From: Mactromeris polynyma
Lineage: Eukaryota > Mollusca > Bivalvia > Venerida > Mactridae
Assembly (NCBI GenBank): GCA_032209605.1
Contig: JASFXZ010000038.1
Location: 4,030,001 to 4,094,000, forward strand
Direction of reading: 5' to 3'
Length of the DNA stretch: 64,000 nt
In this document: positions 47,510-57,532 of the stretch, piece after piece
How the letters are laid out: every line of letters begins with the position of its first letter
How positions within the stretch are numbered: position 1 is the stretch's first letter
Translations under genes and position numbers: made by a program
The notes under the pieces: model-generated
The model's database searches: none
Told to the model about the DNA's origin: nothing
The model's input: the letters and a program-made list of their open reading frames with translations, nothing else

Positions 47510-49441
47510 TTATGTTATGGAGTTATGTAAATGTTTAAAAGAAACATAACTCCAATTGGTAAAAATACAGTCATTAAAACATTAGCTTTGCCAAAACTAA
47601 ATCATTTAATTATAGGTCTACCCAATCCAAAACAGGAAATAGTGAAAGATATTCAAAATTTGTTTTTCAAATTTATGTGGAAAAATGCCCCAGATAAATC
47701 AAAAGAACTATTATGAATCAGGACACTGAAAACGGAGGAATCGGAGTCGTGAATTTAGATCATTTTATACAAGCTCTGAAACTTACCTGGTTAAGACGTT
47801 GTTTTAAAAAATAGAGGTAATTATTGGCATTTATTAAACACAATATGTCCTTTCTATGAGTCTTTTTGCAAATTTGGAGCAGGTTTTGTCAAACGTAAAA
47901 TTGTGAATATCCAAAATGATATCTGGGAAAACGTTTGGACTAGTTATGTCTCGCTTTGTGAAACTCACACTGTTAACTCTTGGCATGAATTCCTATCAAT
48001 GCCAGTTTGGAATAATGTCAAATTCAAAATTGCTGATAAACCTTTTTTTATAAAAAACTTCCTTAATAATGGCATATTCTTAATAAATGATTTTATGAAA
48101 AATAATGGCAATTTTTATTATTATGAAGAATTTCAGCAAAAATATTCAGTAGTAACAAATTTTCTTCAATACTCAAACATTATTCACTCCTTTAGACCAT
48201 ATTTGGATTCAATAAGTCCTACACAACCTTTAATATTTAAGATAATTTTTCAGTCAGATAAAGGATGTAGACCATTTTATGACATTCTTAATACAAACGG
48301 CAAATCGTCGAAGGCAAAAAGAAAGTGGGAGAATGATATAAACATGAATGTTTTAGACTGGCGAAATATTTACAAATTACCATTTAAAATAACAAAAGAA
48401 CCCAAACTTCAATGGTTTCAATACAAAATAAATCACAGAATATTAGGAACAAATTACCTTTTACTTAAGATAGGTCTACGTAATAATGATTTATGTACCT
48501 TCTGTAATTCATTTTCTGAAACAATTATCCGTCTATTCTATAATCGCATTATTGTTCAGACTTTTTGGCAAAATTTAACTAGTTGGATAAACAGAAATTG
48601 CCCGAACGTGGGGGTAAATTCGACAAAGCATGATATACTTCTAGGAAGTAATAATGTCCAAACTGCCATAAATAAAGTACTTATTATCGCAAAATATCAT
48701 ATTTATCAATGTTAAATGAATTCATCTGTTCCTAATATTGATACTTTTTAAAAACCAATTTGTTTTATATTATAAAACAAAAAAAATTATTGCCTTAAAA
48801 ACTTTCAGCATGGAAAAAATTGAAAACATTTGGGCTCCTTTGGCAGTAATTACACAGACACGGGACAGGTAACGCTTTAATAATGAATTGCATTTATCTA
48901 AATATTTGTCATGGAAGATCGCTCTTTTGCTCTTTTATCTACCTTTTAACATTTTTCTACAGTTCTAGTTAATTCTTAAACCATCCACCAGAAGTCTTTG
49001 CTCTTTAGTAATTTCTGTTTTTTTTCTTGAAAATACTTGGTAAAGCATAGTTTAAAAGTACGTCTATGCTAATAATTCCGAGTATATACATCATGTTTAA
49101 CAATAGCTGAGATGTTATTAATAATTTTTGCCTTGAGTGTTTACTTAAATAATAATTTATTTACAATTTTCAAAACCGTTATTAATCCATCTTAGGTGGT
49201 TTAGCTATTTTCGTTTTCGCTACCTAGACCATCCTTCTTATGGTGGAGACTACTATTTTTTCATCTCTTTATACAATAAATTAACAAACCTTTTTGACTT
49301 AAAATGTGTATAGCTTTAACAATGAATTATAAAAACCCTCTATAGTTCCATGTTATATATTCTCGGACACTGACTATATACACATTGTGCATTTATTATT
49401 TCTTAATACGCTTACCTGAAAAATAAATAGTTACAAAAAAA
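47510..49441 (+). mobile_element. 5'-truncated L1-like LINE with 14-bp target-site duplication
   Basis: Flanked by AATTAGACCGGTAG at 47496-47509 and 49442-49455, with an A run directly before the right copy: the hallmarks of target-primed reverse transcription. Coding remnants at 47531-48712 match the region after reverse transcriptase in L1/Tx1 elements (LPKLNHLIIGLPNP, KLQWFQYKINHRIL, LCTFCNS). Stops at 47714 and around 47811 break the frame. About 730 bp of 3' untranslated sequence follows. Confidence 0.85.
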
Positions 49442-49759
49442 AATTAGACCGGTAGATTTTTGTTAAGTAAATAATTTAATTACACTATTATTGCAATGAC
49501 TAGATTAATTGATATTCATTTACTTTGATGTATCAATCATCATAATTCTAAGTAGCAGTTTGTCTTTGTAATTAGTTAGTTAATATTAATTGTATAACTT
49601 TGAATCCTTTAATCAATTTAAATGTTTGCCGCTTATTCAATTAAATGTGTAAAAAATAATTATGTTTGAAAAACAAAAAATAGTATGAATGCTTATTTTA
49701 ACAAACTGCCGCAAACAAATTTCGATACTTATAAATACAAGTAAATATAGAATTATCAC

Positions 49760-49960
49760 AACCAGTCTTTCGGACGAGACTTTAAAAACCGAGGTCCCGT
49801 GTATGATGCTTTACATCGAGCACGTAAAAGAACCAGGGGTGCTTCTGGAACTGGGGTATCTTCTGTATCATGCACTATCCTCCAAATCTAATATGACTAA
49901 CATTCTTCCGGAGGCGTCGCCCATGTGGGAAACCGGTGGCGACGATAAATAAAAGCATAT
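49760..49960 (+). mobile_element. SINE-like conserved segment
   Basis: The phrases CGGACGAGACTTTAAAAACC, GAGGTCCCGTG and CACGTAAAAGAACC are typical of a segment shared by SINE and CR1-type tails in marine invertebrates. This is recalled rather than searched, so the assignment is tentative. The 87-codon frame over it is incidental. Confidence 0.4.
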
Positions 49961-50774
49961 ACAACAATTATCACAATTAAATAATCATTCTTTAAAAAGT
50001 ACTACGTCTGTATCAGCTTTATGACTTGTGATAAAATTTAATAATTTGATTAATTTAATCTTTGTGAAAAAAGTGTTTAAAATATTAACATTATACAGCA
50101 GTGATAATAATTTGTATGTGTTCATAAAGAGTTTGTAATATTAATCATCATGGCATTAGTTATAGGACATAGCCAGACTAAGTATCTTAGTGATTATTTA
50201 AGTGTTGATTTCATACACAGGATATAGAACTTTTCAATTCTCGGAAGAGGAAGTCATATTTGAAGTGTCTCCGTATTTTTCGATGAGGAATTTGTTTTTA
50301 TTAATATTTTAACTTCATTCCATATTTCTTACTTTCCTTTCCCTGTAAATTACTTTATTCAACCCTATCAAATTCTTCATGATTATGTACATCTTTTAAT
50401 ATTTCTTCCTTTCAATTCTCTTTTTAGAAATTGTGTAAAAAATAAAATAAGGCATTTAATGTTACCATTTGTTATATACAATCTTAAAGTTATACAATAT
50501 GTACCCGAAACACTATGCATATGTATCTTATTTCTCAGATTAAATGAAGTATATAGTAGCCTTCAAAACAACAGCACATGTCTGGTTCAATTGGCCATTC
50601 ACACCTCCCTGCAATAAAGTTGAGTGATAAGAGTGTCAAACAAGAGTGACAGTTTTAAATACAGTATACACAAGTTTACACCTCCCTGCAATAAGATAAT
50701 CGCTTGTCACAACAAATCATAAAATTCTCCCCACCCCACACACACACCCGCTGGGAAAATTGATTTGGTTCATT
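49961..50774. other. AT-rich spacer
   Basis: A short direct repeat, CACACCTCCCTGCAATAA-like, occurs at about 50609 and 50678. No gene. Confidence 0.4.
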
Positions 50775-50778
50775 TTAA

Positions 50779-51450
50779 GGTTGATGTTAAGCGGATTTTG
50801 CATATTACAATTCATTGAATTTTTAAGTAAAATAACAATGCAATATGGATTATTTTATATCTAAATGTTCGTCTGAATGAGCAGATACTTGACAAATAAT
50901 GTAATTTAAAAACAAAAATACTTAAATGTTCTGACTTTTTAGAAAATATGTAAAAAAATAACTTTTTAAATAATTTCAACTATTAATTTTTTGATCAATA
51001 AAACACTCTTCTAGAAGATAGAGACAAAATAAAGTCTAAAACACTTGGATGTCAACAAACAAAAATGGCGGCGCCCAGTGACAACATTTGTACAAGTTCG
51101 ACATCAAATTTCAACTTTTTGATAAAATCTAGAATAAATAAGTTCTCGTACCACCTAACTATGATAATGGATACTAATGTTGGTATGATATTAAACATAA
51201 AATGTTTTCGGATAACAAGTTGGATATATTTTTAGTGAAGGACCCTTTTTTAGCTGAAATGTCACATAATGTTGGCATAAATATACAGCTATGGTAGTAC
51301 ACAAAGGTATATATTAAACACCCAATTCATTCTTGTTACTTTTATCATTTATATTATGCAACTGATTTGGAGTTAGAATGTATTGAATTCCCAGAAATTT
51401 GTGTTGCATTATTTGTAGCAATTGCAATGCCAATCCGCTTGACATGAACC
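50779..51450. mobile_element. 672-bp TTAA-flanked MITE
   Basis: TTAA at 50775-50778 and 51451-51454 flank inverted termini GGTTGATGTTAAGCGGAT and the complement of GGTTCATGTCAAGCGGAT. TTAA target sites are used by piggyBac- and Kolobok-type elements. There is no transposase. An ATGGCGGCG start at 51065 lies inside and opens only ~57 codons. Confidence 0.8.
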
Positions 51451-51665
51451 TTAAGTAATTTTATGAAAAATTATCTAAATAATATGCAAAGGTCGCTAAT
51501 TAATATCCATGTATTGATTATATAATTATTATATCAATTGATTGGTTATGCAGATATTTATTTATATATTTTACATACATGTTCAATGTGATATTTAAAA
51601 TGTATATAATTGGTGATGTTGAAAATTTAGAAATTACTGTACTTTAAGAGTGATTTTGAAACATA

Positions 51666-51870
51666 TTGATATTGAAAAACGCAGGCAAGTTAAATTATAT
51701 AGCTTATGCATACATTTATAAAATATCAGTTCTAATGCATACATAGTGATATTGAAAAATGCATACTTTCTAGTGCAGACAAGTTAAATTATATAGCTTT
51801 TGCAGACATTCATAAAATATCAGTTTTAATGCATACATAGTGATATACACATAGTGATATTGAAAAACGC
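51666..51870. repeat. Two direct ~90-bp repeats before the SGNH exon
   Basis: GATATTGAAAAACGCAGGC...AAGTTAAATTATATAGCTT...ATAAAATATCAGTT...AATGCATACATAGT occurs twice, with a partial third copy. Related to 47077-47150. Confidence 0.6.
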
Positions 51871-51894
51871 AGACATCATATACTATTTTTTTCA

Positions 51895-54500
51895 GGTGAT
51901 CATTTTTGTGGTTGGTGCTAATGATATTGGTTCACATACCCCTCAACAGATTGCTGGAAACATAGAACATATGTGCCAAGAGATACACATAGCGTCTCCA
52001 AGTGCCATTATTTGTTTATCTGAGATCCTACCAAGGGCACAACACCTATTTCCGGAAAGTCAGCTTAGTCATCACATTCTAGATCAATGGAATTACGACG
52101 CAGCACTAACAAACAGACTATTAGACAATCTTTCAAACCGTTTGTCATGGGTGAATGTTATAGACCAGCGTGATTTCCATACAATGTTTGGTGCCAAGAG
52201 ACAACTGTTAAGCAGAGACGGTCTTCATTTAAGTTATATTGGAACAGAGACACTGAGAATGCCGTATTTAGACAACAATATCTCACCCACCGCGAAGTGT
52301 TAAGCATCAGATTACAAAACCTCATCCACCGCGAAGTGTTAAGCATCAGATTACAAAACCTCATCCACCGCGAAGTGTTAAGAATCAGTTTACAAAACCT
52401 CATCCACTGCGAAGTGTTAAGAATCAGTTTACAAAACCTCATCCACTGCGAAGTGTTAAGAATCAGTTTACAAAACCTCATCCACTGCGAAGTGTTAAGA
52501 ATCAGTTTACAAAACCTCATCCACTGCGAAGTGTTAAGCATCAGATTACAAAACCTCATCCACCGCGAAGTGTTAAGAATCAGTTTACAAAACCTCATCC
52601 ACTGCGAAGTGTTAAGAATCAGATTACAAAACCTCATCCACTGCGAAGTGTTAAGAATCAGATTACAAAACCTCATCCACCGCGAAATGTTAAGAATCAG
52701 TTTACAAAACCTCATCCACCGCGAAATGTTAAGAATCAGATTACAAAACCTCATCCACCGCGAAATGTAAGACCTCGTGATGAAGGCTTTACACCATCCA
52801 ATCAACGATCTTCCTTCAGACCCCATTCACGGACGGTCGTATCCAAGAAATAAACGGACATCATCAAAACAATCTCCATCTATTGTTGTGCCATCAGTAC
52901 AACCTCGACTTCAGACTCAATATACTGCTAACAGATCTATACAAACTTCGAATGTTCGCCTAATTGAAACAAAAGATAGGTACTTTCTCAGCTCAGATAT
53001 AATAGTTTTAGAAGGTGGTGGTAGTGAAAGTGAAACGCCAGTGTTTACCAAATCTGACAGGGCAATTACTTGCCATGAAGCAGCAGATATTTTACTACAA
53101 AATCTACCAGAAAACACCGTATATACCATCAGAGGGAAGTTTATTTGTATTTGATGATTCTGATAGCTCAAACGATGACTGGCGCGCTGATGGGTATACG
53201 TTATACATGTATATGTTTTTTATTCAGTGTAATTCAGCTAATTGTGTATGTAGTGCTGCGAAACTTTCTATATTTGTTTATGATATGTTAAATGTACTGT
53301 ATTTGAAATTTCAATGTTCTATGTGGAGAAATGTTTCATTTATTAAAAATGTCAACGTAATTCTGGATCAAACCACGTACATGGAGAAATTACGGAAAAC
53401 GCGTTAACACTAGTGAAGGGAAAACAGTTTTGGCTATTCAACTAATTTCAGAAAATAACATTATTTTAGTTCCACAAATGGGTGCGTTTATGGTGAAAGG
53501 TCAACGTGGTGATAAATACTAGTAGTAACATTATTTCCCAATGAGAAATGCTCATGCCCATCTACTTCAAGATGCTACCACATTATTGCCGCAATGATGG
53601 CTATAGGTATGAAATTACCAGATGATAAGAGAAAGTATATAATCTTACTCAGCTAAGACGAAATTGTCGACCTTAACAACTGAAAAAATGTGGTACAAAA
53701 AAGGGGATAATTGGTGATAACGACCATGATATAAATATAAATGCCGCGCCAGATTCAGTTATAAAAACTGTCAAAAGTTCAGTTCTAATGACACCAATTA
53801 CATGTGAAAACATAAAATTTAATACTCCAATTTCAAAAGCGAAGAAAAGTCTTTTTAGTACATCAACACCGAAATCTATTTTTAAGTCAGAGAACGTTAC
53901 ACTGAAATCATCAAAGAAAAAGAACAAAATAAGATACAAAAAATAGAAAATAGCTTGTCGGTAATATTCGAAGACAACGACATAATAGAACTGCAACAAA
54001 GTCGAAATGACGAATCTTATGAATGCAACATACAACAATGGTAACCAGAACTTGGACTAAATATGAACGATAAAGACATTTTAATCAATAATAAAAAACT
54101 CAATTCAAATCATATGGAAGCCGTAAACAAACTTTTAAGACAACAAGTGGACACTACTATTGGTGGCTCAATATAGCTTACAGAATGTGTACCAGTTTTT
54201 AATGACTCTCAAAACAGATGGACATATAAAATTCCATTTAATCCAGTACAATCGCCTTCTTGTCAGATCCATCATATCATTGGATCACTACGATTTTTCA
54301 TAATAATCAACTTTATTTAATTGACAGTCTTGGCAATGACCGAGATGATAATAGAATCATTCCAGATGGACTAAAAATTCAGATATCACAAATGTATGGA
54401 AGGAATAAAACGACTTAAGTATTTCTGTGCATTGTGTCATGAAACAGGAGAACAGCATAGATTGTGGTTTATTTGACCACCAAAGACCTGGCCAGGAATA
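51895..54500 (+). pseudogene. Eroded SGNH - SWIM zinc finger - Ulp1 protease gene
   Basis: The acceptor CTATTTTTTTCAG leads into an SGNH-hydrolase-like segment (51895-52301) with VVGANDIG (block III) and RDGLHLS (block V); the block I GDS is not present. A 39-bp minisatellite follows, then a DDWRADGY segment (about 53178-53202). A SWIM finger lies at about 53526-53640 (C-x-C at 53549-53557, C-x-H at 53573-53581). A Lys/Ser-rich segment (53690-53945) follows. A C48/Ulp1-like region carries HW (54278-54283), LIDS (Asp 54323-54325) and KQENSIDCGLF (Cys 54463-54465). At least three frameshifts and several stops separate the pieces, so it is inactive. SWIM and Ulp1 domains occur together in some DNA-transposon-derived proteins; host or transposon origin is undecided. 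Confidence 0.7.
52286..52770 (+). repeat. 39-bp minisatellite, about 12 units
   Basis: Unit GAAGTGTTAAGCATCAGATT... ending CATCCACCGC, with A/C, G/T and C/T variants at a few positions. It is open in two plus frames (13-residue units VLSIRLQNLIHRE and PRSVKHQITKPHP types) and in a minus frame, but closed in the SGNH frame, which stops at TAA in the first unit. Confidence 0.9.
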
Positions 54501-54710
54501 ACTCATTGAGATATACATTATAGTTTGCAGAAAATTTTATATTCTACTTTTTCCTTGTATTCATGCTTTATCGGAATGAAATCTCTATTAGGTAGTGTTA
54601 GTGTTCCCCATTCTTTGCTGATGGAACATCCACACGAACGCACCTTGTATCTATGTTTTCTTTCCTTTTCTCCTCCTTTTTAGTGCTTTTTTCACTCTAC
54701 CTTTTCTTTG

Positions 54711-54830
54711 TATGGACCTTCTTTCTCATCTCCTATCTATTTTTCTATATACATGTAAAATGTTTCATTTATATGGACCTTCTTTCTCATCTCCTATCTA
54801 TTTTTCTATATACATGTAAAATGTTTCATT
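54711..54830 (+). repeat. 60-bp perfect tandem duplication
   Basis: TATGGACCTTCTTTCTCATC through AATGTTTCATTT is repeated twice in a row. Confidence 0.85.
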
Positions 54831-54928
54831 TGTACAGCAATGCTTTATTTAACATTTGTAAAACTATGTAATTCACTTTTTGCTGTTCAGCAAACATAGT
54901 GTTCAATGGAAGGAACTGTAATAATCTA

Positions 54929-54951
54929 TATATATATATATATATATATAT
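54929..54951. repeat. TA microsatellite
   Basis: A run of about 11 TA dinucleotides. Confidence 0.9.
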
Positions 54952-56202
54952 AACATACTTACCTCCCTTTTAAACACCATGCTTTATGATATTCTTGTTT
55001 TTTAGGGTAATGAAATAGATATTGTCTCTGATAAGGGAAAACAAAATAACAATATTAATTAAGACAGTATATTTCTTGTGAATTGTATTATGTTTAATCA
55101 TGTTGTCACATGTGGTACTATATAATATACATGTACTTTTACATTCTATCTTGTACTTCACATATATTTTATTATGAAAAATCTTTGGTCCAACACACAG
55201 TTAACTGATTTTCTCTAAAATTACTGTTTAAATATACTATGATCTGACATTTTAGTAATCAGAATTTAAAGCACTGTATGATATATATATAGCAATACCA
55301 AAGTGCTCAATATACATTAATAATCTATTGTAATATTTTACAACATTACTGTATCTTTCATGTGAACCTAATAACCATTTAATTTATATTAAACAATTCT
55401 CTTAAGAAGTAGTCAATAGAAGCCAACACAATTTCAATATCTGTTGCCGAACTCTGTACTTTAGCCAAACATTCAAATTTTCCTATTGTGATTTTGTTTC
55501 TTTCTTTTTTGGTTATTCAATATGTGATGTTAATACTTAGAAAAAAAAATTTGTGCAAATGTTATTTTTTGCTATGCTGTATGAAAATAAAAAGTTACAA
55601 AAAAATAATATTGGGACTTCGGTTTTGCTGTCATGTTGCCATACGAAATCTAAAGCAATGGAATTCTACAATTCGATAAATCTCATACCTATGTGTAAAC
55701 ACAGCAACACTAGGTTAGGTTACTAGTTTTCACTCGATACGTTTCTGATATTTACGTTGTACAATGTCGAAACAGTAATGTTCAATTCCGTGCTCGGAAC
55801 CATTCTACATTAATCCCCAGCTGATTGATAGACGATGACGATTTGCTGGTAGTCGTTAATAATTCAAGCGCTTAATGACCGAGATCAACCAAATTGCCCG
55901 TATACGGAAGTAAATATTTTGCTTCTCAAGATGTAGTTAAATTTTAATGTTCGTGTTCGATTAATAAATTCCTGATTCAGGTATGTGAAAAAAACGCACT
56001 AAACACTTGGAATTTGAAGTATGCTTTACTTTTATATTGAGTAAAACTGGGTAAAAAACAATGTCAGGAAGTGGCAAGCTTTTATGGCTCGAGTTTTGTC
56101 AGTTGGTAAAATAATTATTTCGCCCAAGAATGAACTTGTTACCATGAGTTAATACTATCCATGGTGTAATTGGCTATACAAAGGCTACATAATGGGAAAG
56201 AG

Positions 56203-56290
56203 TGCGCTCCATATGGGGCTTGAACCCACAACCCCCTAAACACTAGTATGGCACTCTACCAACTCGGCAACTGAGCTAGCCGCTCATCAC
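56203..56290 (-). mobile_element. tRNA-derived SINE head
   Basis: The minus strand reads AGCGGCTAGCTCAGTTG, then GAGTTGGTAGAGTGCC, and GGGTTCAAGCCCC as a good B box. The would-be acceptor arms do not pair and a long anticodon-side insertion is present, so it is a SINE promoter or tRNA pseudogene, not a functional tRNA. The body probably continues to about 56130. Confidence 0.65.
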
Positions 56291-56610
56291 TACACTCCTC
56301 CCCTGCCGGCATTTGAAGCTCAACCACTATGAGCCCTCAAACACCACTGCCACCATTGAAGTAAATCTACTTTCAAGTCAACTGAATGTGTGAGATTGCA
56401 AACTCAATTTTTTTGACAACCACAAGATCACAGTATTTGTTAATAATAATGTTATGTCATAATTTTATTTGGCAAATTTCTAAGCGTTCATTCATTGTGT
56501 TATGCTGACAATTGAAATGTTACAGTTATTTCATTGCATTCGTTTAATTTCAGCAAATTGTGAATAAAAATAGCATATATTATTATATAGCATCTGCATA
56601 TAACGATTAC

Positions 56611-57163
56611 TAATCCGAGCCTTCTCTGTCCCTAAACCAGCCCCGTTTACGATTTTTGATATTTCATGTTGCTGGTTAGGGTCAGAGGAACTCCTATAGT
56701 AAAAACCCGGGGATTTCCTCTCCCGCGCGGGAGAGGAACTTTAAATCAATATATCTATGTAAAAATTCATTGGATTAACATTTCAAGCATATACATCTAT
56801 TATCAATATATTAATTAACCTATCTAAACCGTAACATTTGTTTTGAAAACCTTTTATACTTTGTAACGGTCAATCCTTTTCAGAGTAAGCTAAAAGAATA
56901 ATTTTCTTCATGTAAATATGTATTTGGGTCAAAGCACCTGGCTGTCACGTGATCGATGCAGATTGGTAAATTAAATATCAATTTACCGATTTGTTCGGCT
57001 AACTTCTCGTTAAAATGAGACCAAACGCCACATACACCGTTGAAAGTATACGACTACACGACTGTGTGGTTTTCAGTAATCCCCGGGTTTTTACTATAGG
57101 AGTTCCTCTGACCCTACGCCGCAAAAAAAAAAAAGGCTATAGGGTCAGAGAAGTCTCGGATTA
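56611..57163. mobile_element. Mutator-like foldback element with nested inverted repeat
   Basis: A 9-bp target duplication, AACGATTAC, at 56602-56610 and 57164-57172. The outer termini TAATCCGAGCCTTCTCTG... and the complement of TAATCCGAGACTTCTCTG... are inverted. A second, perfect 38-bp inverted repeat lies inside (56678-56715 and 57078-57115). A 20-bp perfect palindrome, CCTCTCCCGCGCGGGAGAGG, sits at 56717-56736. Target duplications of 9-11 bp are typical of Mutator elements. No transposase. Confidence 0.8.
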
Positions 57164-57532
57164 AACGATTACCAGATCTAAGCATAGCCTACATAAGGCC
57201 ATTGTCAACAAACGTATGCGTCACTTGTCATACTAATCTGACTGTTTCAACATGACCCAAGATAATTGTTTTCCTCAGCCCATTTTATCATGTTCTTTCT
57301 CTGTACCATTAAATATTTTGTGTATTTCTTTAAAGATAGCATAATAAGATTTTTTTATTTATTAATTCCAGGAAAACTGCATGGTTAGGTCAATCGCCCA
57401 CCATATAACTGCAACAATATTGAAAAGTGGCATCCAACCCAATAAAACAGAAATAACAAAGCCTGTTGTTATCTTAAGTAAATCAAAGTATACTGTATAA
57501 TGTGAAAAGTGTATATTTCAGGTAATTTCTAG

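Larger units (their letters stand above)
54501..55800. other. AT-rich spacer, no gene seen
   Basis: Holds a 60-bp tandem duplication and a TA microsatellite, listed separately, plus short low-complexity frames without motif. Confidence 0.45.

Noticed and set aside
51065..51240. Start of a gene at ATGGCGGCGCCC
   Set aside because: It lies in the middle of a TTAA-flanked MITE, opens only about 57 codons, and has no donor that I can support.
52158..52826. 222-codon minus-strand repeat frame (SRWMRFCNLILN units)
   Set aside because: Antisense reading of the 39-bp minisatellite, overlapping the SGNH segment.
53673..54038. 121-codon Phe-rich minus-strand frame
   Set aside because: Antisense of the Lys/Ser-rich segment of the SGNH-SWIM-Ulp1 remnant, whose plus frame makes better protein sense.
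56203..56290. A functional tRNA gene on the minus strand
   Set aside because: The B box is good but the acceptor stem does not pair and the arm between the boxes is too long; it fits a SINE head better.
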